A stretch of 64,000 bases of DNA, from NCBI RefSeq assembly GCF_025642135.1, contig NZ_CP106793.1, positions 8,958,001-9,022,000 of the forward strand, given 5' to 3'. Both the position numbers and the translations under genes were made by a program. Below the pieces are notes generated by a model. It saw only the letters and a list, made by a program, of their open reading frames with translations. It did no database searches and was not told the DNA's origin. The stretch's first letter is position 1, and each line of letters starts with the position of its first letter. This document shows, piece after piece, positions 18,343 to 27,395 of the stretch. The stretch is from Streptomyces cynarae. GTDB lineage: Bacteria > Actinomycetota > Actinomycetes > Streptomycetales > Streptomycetaceae.

Positions 18343-19431
18343 GTGCGAGCAGCAGTTCTGACGCAGTTCGGTGCCCCGCTCACGGTGCGGGAGGTTCCCG
18401 ACCCCGAGGCCGGCGGCGGCGAGGTGGTGGTCGAGGTCCTCGCCGCCAGCGTGGCGCCCTACGCGGCTGAGGTCTTCAGCGGCGAGCGGAACTACCCCCT
18501 GGTCCCTCCCGTCGTGCCCGGGATCGGCGGCGTGGGACGGGTCGTCCACGTGGGCCCGGACGCCACCCGGCTGGGCCCCGGCGACCTGGTGTGGTGCGAC
18601 TCGACGGTGCGCTCGCGGGATGACGCCCTGACGCCCGACATCACGCTCCAGGGCTGGAGTTCCCGCGGCGAGGGCGGCGCGCGCCTCGCCCGGTACCTGC
18701 ACGACGGATCGTTCGCCGAGCTCATGCGGGTCCCGACGGAGAACGTCTTCCCGCTCCCCGCAGCGGCGGGGGACGACCCGGCCCGCTGGGCCGCGCTCGG
18801 CGTGCACGTCATCCCTTACGGCGGGCTGCTGGCCGGCGGGCTCGCAGCCGGTGAGACGCTGCTCGTCAACGGGGCTACCGGCAACCTCGGCAGCAGTGCG
18901 GTTGCGGTCGCGCTCGCCATGGGGGCGGGCCGCGTGGTCGCCCCAGGCCGCAACCAGGCCGCGCTCGACCTCCTCGCCGACCGGTTCGGTCCGCTCGTGC
19001 GCCCGGTCGCGCTCACCGGGGACGAGGCCGGCGACCGCGCGGCGATGTCCGCGGCGGCCGACGGCCCGATCGACATGGTGATCGACCTGCTACCGCCGAG
19101 CGCACCCAGCTCGGCAGCGCGCACGGCAGCCATGACCGTGCGCGAATACGGCCGCGTCGTTCTCATGGGCGGCGTCGGCATGCTCGGTGGCGACGACCTC
19201 GCCCTCCCGTACCCATGGATCATGCGCAACTCGATCACCGTGCGCGGCCAGTGGATGTACCCGCGTACAGCGAACGTCGGCATCATCAGGCTCCTCGCCT
19301 CGGGCACCCTGGACCTCGCCGCCGAACGGGTCCGGTCGTTCGGCCTCAACGCCGTCAACGACGCCGTCACGTACGCCGCCTCACATGGTGGCCCGTTCGA
19401 CCGCACCACCCTCACCCCACCGGCTCGCTGA
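18343..19431 (+). CDS. zinc-type alcohol dehydrogenase-like / quinone oxidoreductase (MDR)
   Basis: The start is GTG 18343, with GGAGG seven bases upstream. The 362 residues open with MRAAVLTQFGAPLTVREVPD, the medium-chain dehydrogenase start. A GroES-like domain contains VVPGIGGVGRVVHVG, and the Rossmann domain contains LLVNGATGNLGSSAVAVALA and VVLMGGVGMLGG. The catalytic zinc ligands of true alcohol dehydrogenases are not evident, so an NADPH-dependent zinc-free reductase is more likely. It is probably controlled by the divergent LysR gene. Confidence 0.88.
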   Translation: MRAAVLTQFGAPLTVREVPDPEAGGGEVVVEVLAASVAPYAAEVFSGERNYPLVPPVVPGIGGVGRVVHVGPDATRLGPGDLVWCDSTVRSRDDALTPDITLQGWSSRGEGGARLARYLHDGSFAELMRVPTENVFPLPAAAGDDPARWAALGVHVIPYGGLLAGGLAAGETLLVNGATGNLGSSAVAVALAMGAGRVVAPGRNQAALDLLADRFGPLVRPVALTGDEAGDRAAMSAAADGPIDMVIDLLPPSAPSSAARTAAMTVREYGRVVLMGGVGMLGGDDLALPYPWIMRNSITVRGQWMYPRTANVGIIRLLASGTLDLAAERVRSFGLNAVNDAVTYAASHGGPFDRTTLTPPAR

Positions 19432-19639
19432 GACCGTGTTTGGGATCTGCAGCGATGCCGGCCACGTGGTGTGCCACACGCGGAAGTCCGTGCCTGGGGG
19501 CGAGCCGTACCTTCCCGGCCGCGTTGCCCATGATGATCAGGCATGAGAAGGTGCCGCAGTCGGAGTCGCCGAGGGCCAACCCCGCCCCGCCGCACTCGCA
19601 GGTGACCTCCACCCTCGCACGGCGGAAGGACAAGCCCGC

Positions 19640-19930
19640 TTCTTGCCGGCGTCGAAGCCCCTGGTGGCGGCCGGGACGGTGTCGGCGGTGCTGATCGACT
19701 GCGAGTCGATCAGCCCGGCACTCGGCTCGGCTTGGCGGCCATCAGCCTCACGAACCTTGCTCCGCGGGGCGTCGTGGATCCGTCCGACCGTGCCGTCGCC
19801 GTGCCACCAGGTGAAGTACCAGTACACGGTCTGCCAGGGAGCGAATCCCTCGGCAACTGCCTCCAAGCGCACCCAGTACGGACCACATAGCGGTCGCCGG
19901 CCAGCAGGTCGAGCGTCACCTCGGCGCCGA
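19640..19930 (-). pseudogene. IS5-family transposase fragment
   Basis: Minus-strand reading gives GDRYVVRTGCAWRQLP, then after frame changes FAPWQTVYWYFTWWHGDGTVG, EADGRQAEPSAGLIDSQSIS (catalytic Asp) and PAATRGFDAGKK. Homology stops there. At least one frameshift is required and the C-terminal half is gone. The sequence down to 19432 shows nothing recognisable. Confidence 0.75.
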
Positions 19931-19959
19931 ATCGCGAAGCGCCGATGCCGAGCCGGGTG

Positions 19960-22935
19960 TCACCAGGTGTGGCCGTGGCCGAGTTGGATGAGGGCCAGGT
20001 CGAGCATGTCGACGAAGAAGTCCGCGGCGGCGGTGTCGATGCACAGCGGTGGCTTGATCTTCAGGATGTTGAGGTGGTCGCCGGTGGGCTGGACGATGAC
20101 CCCGAGGTCGAGCATGCGGTCGCAGAGTTCGGCGGTCTCTTCGGTGGCGGGTTCCAGGTTGGTGCGGTCCCGGACGAGTTCGAGGCCGAGGTAGAGGCCC
20201 GAGCCGTGGACGGCGCCGATGATGCCGTAGCGGTCGGCCAGTGTCTCGAGCCGGCGCTTCAGATGGCCGCCGACGCGCACCGCGTTGCCCTGGAGGTCCT
20301 CGTCGCGCAGGGTGTCCAGGACGGTGAGGCCCACGACGCTGGAGACCGGGCTGCCACCGGTGGAGGAGAAGAAGTAGCCCTGGTCGCGGTACCGGTCCGC
20401 GACCGACTTGGACGTGATGACGGCGCCGAGGGGGTGTCCGTTGCCCATGGCCTTGGCGACACAGACGATGTCGGGGATGACCCGCTGCTGCTCGAAGCCC
20501 CAGAACCAGTGTCCCAGGCGGCCGTAGCCGACTTGGACCTCGTCGGCGACGGCGAGGCCGCCGTGACGGCGGACAGCCGCGTACACCTGGGCGAGATAGT
20601 CGTCGGGGAGGGCGACGCCTCCGGCGTTGCCGTAGTAGGTCTCGCCGATGAACGCTCCTGCCGGGCGGCCGGAAGCGGCCAGTTCGTTGATCACCCCGAC
20701 GGCCTCGGGTCCGTAGCGCCCGGCGTCCGTCCCGCGGTGCCGGCCTCGGTAGGAGTTGGGCGAGTCCACGGTGTGGACCCAGCTCGGGCGGGTGGCGAGG
20801 GCGTTCGGGTTGTCCTGGAGCGAGGTGGAGACCGCGTCGGAGGCGTACGTCCAGCCGTGGTACGCCTCGCGCAGTGCGACAACATCGTGCTGCCCTGAGG
20901 CCCCGACGGCCAGCCGGATGCCCAGGTCCACCGCCTCGGAACCGGAGTTGACCAGGAACACCGTGTCCAGAGGCTCGGGAAGCAGTCCGGCGAGACGTTC
21001 GGTGAACTCCACCACGGAGGCGTAGTGGAATCGCGAGTTGGTGTTGAGCCGTCGCAGCTGCCGGGAAACCGCCCGCTCGACCCGGGGGTGGGCGTGGCCC
21101 AACGGGGTGACGTTGTTGACGATGTCGAGGTACGAGCGGCCGTCGGTGGACAGGAGATGGTGGCGCCAGCCTCGTTCGATCTGGGGAGGGTTGGCGTAGT
21201 AGTGCTCCTGTACGGTCGCGAACGCGGCGTCGCGCCGGTCGAGCAGGTCCCTCTCGCACGTGCGGTCGGAGTCGACCGGGAGGCCGAGGAGCGGGGCGGG
21301 GTCGGCGGTGAGCGCGAGCCAGCCGGCGGCGTACTCGGGACGGACCAGGCGCGGGGCGGCGGGGCCGTCGGCGTCACGCAACGCAACGTGGACCGAGGCG
21401 CCGGAGCTGAGCTGGACGATGTCCTCGCCCGCCTGCACCGTCGCACCGGTGCTGACCACGGGCTGGATCGCGCGGGGGAAGGACAGCGACAGCGCCTGCG
21501 CGCCGTAGGTGAGGTCCACGCGGCCCGGCGCCGCGGCGAGGACCCTGCCCGCGGCGGGCGCCTGCACCACGGCATCCCGGCCGAGCCAGAGGTCGATTCC
21601 GGTGGGCACCGTGGCGGTGGAGACCGCCGACAGTGCCGGTGTCCGAGTGAGCCGCGCATGTGCGTACCGGGTGGCGACGGAGGCTGCTCCGTCCGCGAGC
21701 GCGGCGGCCGCCAGCCTGTCCTCGGTGCCGGCGTCCATCCAGGCTCCGTGGTCCATGGAATCGGCGTCGGTGGACAGGTCGAGGAGGGTGACGTCGCCGG
21801 CGGCGAGGTCCCGCAGGAGAGGGCGCACCGGCGTATCGGCCTGCGTGGTCCGGGCAGGCACGTCGGCCATGCCGGTCACGCCCCTGACGAGGTGGATCAT
21901 CACCGGCAGGGGCAGCCAGGTGGCCTGTTCGAATATGCGCCACTCGCGGTCGAGTGCGGCCTTCGCGTAGGCGTTGTCCTCGTCGACGGCAGCCTGCTGC
22001 CTCCCGCTGGCGACCAGCACGGAGGCGCGCAGGACCACGAGCGGCCACAACGCCTCCGCCTCCTCGGGGGAGAGAGGCCGAACGGCGTGGAAGGCGCGGA
22101 CGGCCGGCAGTACGTGGTGAGGCTCGATCCCGTCGTGGTGGAGCAGTGAGGACAGTGTCACGGCAAGTTCGCCGACCGCCCAGCTCGTGGTCACGTCACC
22201 GAAGTCGATGACTCCGTCCGGCATCGGCGGACGGGTGTCAGGACGGCGGATGAGATTGTCGTCGGTGAGGTCCAGGTGCACGGCCTGCGACGGCAGCGCG
22301 GCGGCGAGCTTCTGGACGTGTGCCCAGGCCTCGGCGGTCGCGTTCTGGACGGCGGCACGCTGGTCGGGCTCGTCGATGTGCCCGGCGAGCTTGGCGACGA
22401 CGCGATCAGCGTGCTGCGGGTCCCACTGGAGAACGCGGTCGAGGCCCGGATGCCGGAAGTCGCGCAGGGCGGTGCTGACCTTTCCGGCGATCGTGCCCAT
22501 GGCCGCCACCGTGGTAGGTGACAGGTGCCGGGGTCCCGAGAGTGCGCCGCCGGGCAGGTAGCGCAGCAGTCGCGCGACGGCCGGACCCGTCTCAGTGTCC
22601 ACCGTCGTGCGACGCGGGGAGCCGTCAGGGCCGCGCAGGACGGTGGCGATGCGCAGTTCCGGGCGGGCCGAGGCGATCAGGTCGGCTGCCGCGTCCTGGG
22701 CTTCGATCTCCACAGTGCTGAAGGCAGGGTTGGCGATCTTCAGAATCGCCGCGGGCGTCCCATCGTCGGCGTACAGCAGGAAGTTGGCGTCCTGCTGGCT
22801 GCCCAGCGACTGCGCGCGAGCGGTGATGCCGAGGTGTTCGGCAGCGATGAGCTCAGCCTCGGCCGGTGCCACGCGGGGTACGGGAAGGGCGTCCTCGGTG
22901 AAGAAGTCGATCGTGCGGTACTCGTCGGGCAGCAT
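19960..22935 (-). CDS. three-domain fusion: APH-type kinase, M23-like domain, class III aminotransferase-fold enzyme
   Basis: ATG 22935 has GAGGAA at good spacing; an upstream in-frame TTG does not. The 991 residues comprise three domains. An aminoglycoside phosphotransferase/choline kinase-like domain (about 1-340) has Lys66, HLDLTDDN at 220-227 and IDFGD at 243-247. An M23 peptidase-like beta domain (about 440-525: GIDLWLGRDAVVQAP... VHVALRD) apparently lacks the usual metal ligands. A fold-type I PLP enzyme (about 565-991) has VNSGSEAVDL, VADEVQVGYGRLG and the PLP Lys828 in CVAKAMGNG. Relatives of the last domain include phospholyases acting on phosphoethanolamine or phosphohydroxylysine, so kinase followed by lyase on an amino alcohol is a sensible guess. 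The gene lies 51 bases after an Lrp gene. Confidence 0.9.
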   Translation of the reverse strand: MLPDEYRTIDFFTEDALPVPRVAPAEAELIAAEHLGITARAQSLGSQQDANFLLYADDGTPAAILKIANPAFSTVEIEAQDAAADLIASARPELRIATVLRGPDGSPRRTTVDTETGPAVARLLRYLPGGALSGPRHLSPTTVAAMGTIAGKVSTALRDFRHPGLDRVLQWDPQHADRVVAKLAGHIDEPDQRAAVQNATAEAWAHVQKLAAALPSQAVHLDLTDDNLIRRPDTRPPMPDGVIDFGDVTTSWAVGELAVTLSSLLHHDGIEPHHVLPAVRAFHAVRPLSPEEAEALWPLVVLRASVLVASGRQQAAVDEDNAYAKAALDREWRIFEQATWLPLPVMIHLVRGVTGMADVPARTTQADTPVRPLLRDLAAGDVTLLDLSTDADSMDHGAWMDAGTEDRLAAAALADGAASVATRYAHARLTRTPALSAVSTATVPTGIDLWLGRDAVVQAPAAGRVLAAAPGRVDLTYGAQALSLSFPRAIQPVVSTGATVQAGEDIVQLSSGASVHVALRDADGPAAPRLVRPEYAAGWLALTADPAPLLGLPVDSDRTCERDLLDRRDAAFATVQEHYYANPPQIERGWRHHLLSTDGRSYLDIVNNVTPLGHAHPRVERAVSRQLRRLNTNSRFHYASVVEFTERLAGLLPEPLDTVFLVNSGSEAVDLGIRLAVGASGQHDVVALREAYHGWTYASDAVSTSLQDNPNALATRPSWVHTVDSPNSYRGRHRGTDAGRYGPEAVGVINELAASGRPAGAFIGETYYGNAGGVALPDDYLAQVYAAVRRHGGLAVADEVQVGYGRLGHWFWGFEQQRVIPDIVCVAKAMGNGHPLGAVITSKSVADRYRDQGYFFSSTGGSPVSSVVGLTVLDTLRDEDLQGNAVRVGGHLKRRLETLADRYGIIGAVHGSGLYLGLELVRDRTNLEPATEETAELCDRMLDLGVIVQPTGDHLNILKIKPPLCIDTAAADFFVDMLDLALIQLGHGHTW

Positions 22936-22986
22936 GCAGGGTTCCTCGGCTGGTGCGGGCAAACAGGGCTGGGACGCTCGGATGCC

Positions 22987-23427
22987 TCAGTCGACATGCC
23001 ACAAGAAGCGGTGAGTGTGAATCCCGAAGTAGGGGAAGTTCTCCAGGGATGCGACACCCTCGATGGGCCGCACGACGTCGTTGATGAAGTCCAGAAGATC
23101 TCGAGGCTGACTGCACACCACCTCCGCGAACAGGTCGAAGCCGCCGGACGTCAGGACCGTGTACACCACTTCGTCGTGCCGGGCCAGCTCATCGGCGACC
23201 GCCCGGGGATCGCCGTCGATGCGCAAGCCCAGGAGCGCCATTGTCTGCTGGCCCATGGTCATCGGATCGGTCACTCCGACGACCTGGACCGCGTTCGTGT
23301 CGATCAGCCGCTGCAGCCGGAGCCTCGCGGCCGAGGGTGACAACCCCACCTTCGGCCCCAGATCGGCGTAAGGGATCCGGCCGTCGACCTGCAGCTCTCG
23401 CAGGATGGCCCGGTCGATCTCGTCCAT
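22987..23427 (-). CDS. Lrp/AsnC-family transcriptional regulator
   Basis: The product is 146 residues. Its N-terminal HTH reads MDEIDRAILRELQVDGRIP, ADLGPKVGLSPSAARLRLQR and NAVQVVG. The RAM/ligand-binding half reads YTVLTSGGFDLFAEVV and ENFPYFGIHTHRFLWHVD. The ATG follows GAGAGGTG. It is upstream of and co-oriented with the kinase-aminotransferase fusion, so it is probably a local regulator responding to an amino acid or amine related to that enzyme's substrate. Two inverted repeats just upstream are likely autoregulatory sites. Confidence 0.93.
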   Translation of the reverse strand: MDEIDRAILRELQVDGRIPYADLGPKVGLSPSAARLRLQRLIDTNAVQVVGVTDPMTMGQQTMALLGLRIDGDPRAVADELARHDEVVYTVLTSGGFDLFAEVVCSQPRDLLDFINDVVRPIEGVASLENFPYFGIHTHRFLWHVD

Positions 23428-23457
23428 GAAGCACCTCTCTCGCCTACGCGAACGGCA

Positions 23458-23530
23458 GGCATTGCGCTTGCTTCAAGCACAATGCCGGATCGCTGCGCTC
23501 GATTCAAGCGTGAAGACGATCGAATCGAGC
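23458..23530. promoter_or_regulatory. tandem inverted repeats upstream of the Lrp gene
   Basis: The first repeat is GGCATTGCGCTTG (23458-23470) against CAAGCACAATGCC (23474-23486), 12 of 13 pairs with a 3-base centre. The second is GCTCGATTC (23497-23505) against GAATCGAGC (23522-23530), perfect over 9 bp. Both contain TTCAAGC-like half-sites. The position, 31-103 bases ahead of the Lrp start, fits operators for autoregulation. Confidence 0.6.
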
Positions 23531-23690
23531 GAAGTGCACATACGCTTTGGGCGGAGATCTTATGGGATTGTCCCGATGGGGTGATTTCGCGTGGTTCTGC
23601 GGTGTGGCTGCCCGGGCTGGCTTCTACCGTCGTCGGCGTTGAGCCCGCCGTGGGCGCGGGCACCGTTGCGGGGTGGGTGGCGTGGTGCCG

Positions 23691-24126
23691 TCGTTGATCG
23701 AGGCACTTGAGGCCAGGGAAGTAGCGGCTTGTGGCCGGGCCGATCGGCTGCGCGAGCAGATCGCCGGGATTTCCGAGGAGTTGTCGCAGGCGGAGGCGGA
23801 GCTGTCGTGGCTTTCGGATCACGCGGGAGGCCGTGGACGATGTGCTGTCCGACGGCCCGGCGCGGCCGCGGACCCGGTGGGGGATGTGGAGGCGGCGGTG
23901 GCGCCGTTGACGGATCTGGCGGCGATGATGCTCGCTGCGCAGGCGTCCGGGACGCCACGGTGACCGCGCCGGCCTACCGTCGGATCCTGGTGGCGTTCGC
24001 CGAGGCTGAGGGGCCGTTGCGGTGCAAGGAGTGTGCACCCGCTGTGGGGCTGGGGACACAGGCCAATCACGTCGAGGGCATGCGGTCGAAGCTGAAGCGG
24101 CTGGTCGAACGCCGGATCCTCGTTTA
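23691..24126 (+). pseudogene. IS-associated accessory protein (coiled coil plus winged-helix), degraded
   Basis: The first part reads SLIEALEAREVAACGRADRL and EQIAGISEELSQAEAEL, a coiled coil. A frame change gives ITREAVDDVLSDG, and after another gap comes PAYRRILVAFAEAEGPLRC to VEGMRSKLKRLVERRILV before a TAG. Genes of this layout are often found beside actinobacterial transposases; their role is unknown. Frameshifts near 23815 and in the middle make it nonfunctional as one protein. It precedes the ISKra4 transposase on the same strand. Confidence 0.5.
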
Positions 24127-24169
24127 GGCCGAGTCGGGGCTGTTCGCGCTGGTCCCGGCCGGGTGCCCG

Positions 24170-25699
24170 GTGAGCGGCGGGAGCGGGGCGGATCTGGTGA
24201 CCGCGGAAACCGAGTTCGCGGCCTCCCGCCGCCTGTTCGAGTCCGTCGTCGACGAACTGGCATCCACCGACGCGGCCTCCTTGACGCACTCGCAGTTGGA
24301 GGACCTGCTGGGCTCGCGGATCCGGGAAGTGACCCGGCAGCTGTTCCAGGACCATCTGCGGCTGCGGGAGCTGACCGAGCAGCGGCTGCCCGAAGCGGTG
24401 GACGCGAGCGGTGGGGAGCGCACGAGGATCGAGCGGAGCCGTTCGCTGACCCTGGCCACGGTGTTCGGGAAGGTGATGGTGACCCGGATCGCCTACCGCG
24501 GCAGCTCGGTGGCCGATCTGCACCCGGCCGACGCGGTGCTGAACCTGCCGGCGGGGATGCACAGCCACGTGCTGGCCAAGCTCGCGGCGATCGAGGCGTC
24601 GAGGGGCTCGTTCGCCGAGGCATGCGAGCGGATCAACGCCGTGACGGGCGCCGGGATCGGCCACCGGCAGGTCCAGGAACTCGCGGTGGCCGCTGCCGCC
24701 GACATCGACGACTTCTACGACGCCTTGATGCCCGCCCCGTGCACCGACGTGACCACGCTGGTGATCTCGGTCGACGGCAAGGGCGTGGTGATAAGGCCGG
24801 AGGCGCTGCGCGAGGCCACCGCCAAAGCCGCCGTGGCCAAGGGCGGCAACAAGATGAAGTCCCGCCTTGCCGCCGGCGAGAAGCACAGCCGCAAGCGCAT
24901 GGCCACCCTGGCAGCGGTCTACGACGCCGAGCCCGCCAAGCGCGGCGTCGACGACATCATCACCGACCCCGACGACGGTGACAGTGACGGGCACGAACGC
25001 CGTCCCGGGCCCAAGGCCAGGTCCAAGTGGCTGACCGGCTCAGTCGACGACATCGCCGCCCAGGTCGTGGCCACCGCGTTCGACCAGGCCGAGCACCGCG
25101 ACCCCACCCACCGCCGGTGCTGGGTCGTGCTCGTGGACGGCGCCCGCCACCAACTCGACCTCATCACCGCCGAGGCCGAACGCCGGGGCGTGACGGTGCA
25201 CATCGTCATCGACCTCATCCACGTGCTCGAATACCTCTGGGACGCGGCCTGGTGCCTGCACCAGGCCGGCGACCCGGCCGCCGAAGCCTTCGTCGCACCT
25301 CACGCCCCCACCATCCTCGGCGGTGGCGCCGAACAGGTCGCGGCCGCGCTGCAGACAGCCGCCCGCGCCGCCCGGCCGAAGAAGAACCGCCGCAAGGGCA
25401 TCGACGACGCCGTCGGCTACCTGCGCAACAAGGCCGCCTACCTGTGCTACGACACCGCGCTCGAACGCGGCTGGCCCATCGCGACGAGAATCATCGAGGG
25501 CGCCTGCCGCCACCTGGTCAAAGACCGACTCGACAACACCGGGGCCCGCTGGGGACTCGCCGGCGCCGAGGCCGTTCTCAAGCTCCGCGCCCTGCGCGCC
25601 AAAGGCGACTTCAACACCTACTGGAGCTGGCACGAGAAGCAGGAGTACGCCCGCAACCATCAGGCCCGCTACCGCGACCAACTCACACTCACGGCCTGA
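24170..25699 (+). CDS. ISKra4-family transposase
   Basis: The reading frame is intact, 509 residues from GTG 24170, close to the family's usual length. Features seen are a helical N-terminus with QLEDLLGSRIREVTRQLFQD, VMVTRIAYRGSSVADLHPAD, the catalytic TTLVISVDGKGVVI, SRKRMATLAAVYDAEPA typical of the family, LVDGARHQLDL, VIDLIHVLEYLWDAAWC and RIIEGACRHLVKDRLD with the third acidic residue. Probably functional at protein level. Its 3' side abuts a beheaded L,D-transpeptidase gene, implying that this element removed that gene's 5' end. Confidence 0.9.
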   Translation: MSGGSGADLVTAETEFAASRRLFESVVDELASTDAASLTHSQLEDLLGSRIREVTRQLFQDHLRLRELTEQRLPEAVDASGGERTRIERSRSLTLATVFGKVMVTRIAYRGSSVADLHPADAVLNLPAGMHSHVLAKLAAIEASRGSFAEACERINAVTGAGIGHRQVQELAVAAAADIDDFYDALMPAPCTDVTTLVISVDGKGVVIRPEALREATAKAAVAKGGNKMKSRLAAGEKHSRKRMATLAAVYDAEPAKRGVDDIITDPDDGDSDGHERRPGPKARSKWLTGSVDDIAAQVVATAFDQAEHRDPTHRRCWVVLVDGARHQLDLITAEAERRGVTVHIVIDLIHVLEYLWDAAWCLHQAGDPAAEAFVAPHAPTILGGGAEQVAAALQTAARAARPKKNRRKGIDDAVGYLRNKAAYLCYDTALERGWPIATRIIEGACRHLVKDRLDNTGARWGLAGAEAVLKLRALRAKGDFNTYWSWHEKQEYARNHQARYRDQLTLTA

Positions 25700-25714
25700 T
25701 CGACAACACCCTCA

Positions 25715-25780
25715 TTGGATCTGCACCCGAACGCTTTCGACTACGTCATCGCCATCGACTACAACCGGTTCAGGGGTACC
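25715..25780 (+). pseudogene. L,D-transpeptidase (YkuD) fragment, 5' piece
   Basis: Twenty-two codons read LDLHPNAFDYVIAIDYNRFR and GT. The HPNAFDYVIAIDYNR pattern is the strand pair preceding the catalytic loop in actinobacterial L,D-transpeptidases. The reading resumes beyond the IS256 copy at 27171. Everything upstream is lost to the ISKra4 element. Confidence 0.65.
25773..25780. repeat. 8-bp target-site duplication, left copy
   Basis: GGGGTACC at 25773-25780 is repeated exactly at 27171-27178, immediately outside the two ends of the IS256 copy. Eight bases is usual for this family. Confidence 0.85.
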
Positions 25781-27170
25781 GGGTGTGTCAATTTAACGGC
25801 TGATCTTGGTTGTTGATGGTCAGTTGTTGCTCGGAGTCAGGCGGCCCTCGAAAGCGATCTGGAACGCGTTCAGGGGTGCTTTCCAGCGCATGGTCCACCG
25901 CTTGCGGCCCTTCCCCGTCGGGTCCAGGCTCATCAGCGCCATGTAGATGCACTTGAGAGCGGCGGCTTCGTTGGGGAAGTGTCCGCGAGCGCGGACGGAC
26001 CTGCGGATGCGGGCGTTGACGCTCTCGATCGCGTTCGTGCTGCAGATGACCTTGCGGATCTCGACGTCGAAGGAGAGGAAGGGCACGAACTCAGCCCAGG
26101 CGTCCGACCACAGCTTCACGATCGCCGGATACTTCCGGCCCCAGGACTCCTGGAACTCCAGGAACCGCTCGGTGGCCGCGTCCTCGCTGGGTGCGGTGTA
26201 GATGGGTTTGAGGGCCCCTGCGACCTTGTCCCAGTCCTGACGGGCGGCGTAGCGGAACGAGTTCCGCAGCAGGTGAACCACGCACGTCTGGACAATCGTG
26301 CGAGGCCAGACGGTCTCCACGGCCTCGGGAAGGCCCTTGAGCCCGTCGCAGACCAGCATCAGCACGTCGTCCAGGCCGCGGTTCTTCAGCTCGGTGAACA
26401 CGTGCAGCCAGTACTTGGCGCCCTCGCCGCCATCGCCGGCCCAGATGCCGAGGATGTCGCGGGTGCCGTCCACGGTCACCGCCATCACGACGTAGACCGG
26501 ACGGTTCGCGACCTTCCCGTCCCTGATCTTGACGTTGATGGCGTCCACGAACAGGACCGGATAGACGCGGTCGAGCGGCCGGTTCTGCCACTCGGCCATG
26601 CCCTCCATCACTTTGTCGGTGATGGTGGAGACGGTCTGCTTGGACACCTCGGCGCCGTACACCTCGGCGAGGTGAGCCGATATCTCCCCGTGGGTAAGGC
26701 CCTTCGCGGACAAAGAGAGCACCATCTCATCGACGCCGGTCAGGCGCCGCTGCCGCTTTTTGACGATCTGCGGCTCGAAGCTGCCGGCGGTATCACGCGG
26801 CACCTTCACCTCGACCGGCCCGACGTCGGTCAGCACCGTCTTGGCACGGGTGCCGTTACGGCTGTTGCCGTTGTTCTTCCCTGCCGGATCATGCTTCTCA
26901 TAACCGAGGTGATCGGTGATCTCGCCTTCCAGGGCAGATTCCAAGACCCGCTTGGTCAGCTGCTGCAGCAGCCCACCCTGCCCGGTCAGCTGCAGCCCCT
27001 CCGACCGGGCCCGCTCCACCAGCATCGCGACCAGTTGCTCGTCGGACACGGACGCAGGCTGCCCCGACTGGGCACTCTCGACAGGCTCCACGGTCTCCAA
27101 CTCCACGGCGGTGTCAGTCACTTGACGTCGCTCCCATGATCGTCGGATCCGCCGTTAGATTTACACTCCC
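25781..27170 (-). mobile_element. complete IS256-family insertion sequence
   Basis: This 1,390-bp element has 25-bp terminal inverted repeats (25781-25805 and 27146-27170) matching at 21 positions; both begin GGG and share TAACGGC. An exact 8-bp duplication, GGGGTACC, flanks it. It contains one intact minus-strand transposase. Everything needed for mobility is present, and the clean duplication implies a recent insertion. It interrupts the L,D-transpeptidase fragment. Confidence 0.92.
25820..27121 (-). CDS. IS256-family transposase
   Basis: Full-length 433-residue mutator-type transposase. Seen are the N-terminal LLQQLTKRVLESALEGEITDH, the catalytic core VYPVLFVDAINVKIRDG (first Asp), [20 protein letters not shown] (second Asp), [20 protein letters not shown] (conserved CxxH) and VICSTNAIESVNARIRR with the catalytic Glu. 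There are no frameshifts. It is the reference copy for the decayed fragment at 9870-10113, which lies on the opposite strand. Confidence 0.95.
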   Translation of the reverse strand: MTDTAVELETVEPVESAQSGQPASVSDEQLVAMLVERARSEGLQLTGQGGLLQQLTKRVLESALEGEITDHLGYEKHDPAGKNNGNSRNGTRAKTVLTDVGPVEVKVPRDTAGSFEPQIVKKRQRRLTGVDEMVLSLSAKGLTHGEISAHLAEVYGAEVSKQTVSTITDKVMEGMAEWQNRPLDRVYPVLFVDAINVKIRDGKVANRPVYVVMAVTVDGTRDILGIWAGDGGEGAKYWLHVFTELKNRGLDDVLMLVCDGLKGLPEAVETVWPRTIVQTCVVHLLRNSFRYAARQDWDKVAGALKPIYTAPSEDAATERFLEFQESWGRKYPAIVKLWSDAWAEFVPFLSFDVEIRKVICSTNAIESVNARIRRSVRARGHFPNEAAALKCIYMALMSLDPTGKGRKRWTMRWKAPLNAFQIAFEGRLTPSNN

Positions 27171-27395
27171 GGGGTACCCCGCCCCACGATCCCGACCCGT
27201 CCTGAAGGCGAGGAGAAGGGCGGCGGCATCTGGCTGCACGGGGACCACCAAGACGGCAGATTGGCCTGTATCACCGTGCCCGAATCCGGTATGAGGCACC
27301 TGCTGCGAGTACTCGATCCGGCCCAGGAGCCCACGGTGATGGTGGGCGACAGGGGCGCATCTGAGCACCTGGGGGCAATCGGAGGAAAGCCCTGA
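27171..27395 (+). pseudogene. L,D-transpeptidase (YkuD) fragment, 3' piece
   Basis: After the target duplication the gene resumes as TPPHDP. A one-base loss follows near 27195, and then RPEGEEKGGGIWLHGDHQDG and RLACITVPESGMRHLLRVLD run to EPTVMVGDRGAS and a TGA. The His...Cys catalytic loop is recognisable (WLH, then AC), although the usual SHGC is reduced to LAC. Such enzymes make 3-3 peptidoglycan crosslinks outside the cell. Both IS elements and the frameshift have inactivated it. Confidence 0.7.

Noticed and set aside
19412-19633. Minus-strand ORF with CECGGAGLALGDSDCGTFSC
   Set aside because: Cysteine-rich and superficially protein-like, but no family, no start signal, and it lies in IS5 debris.
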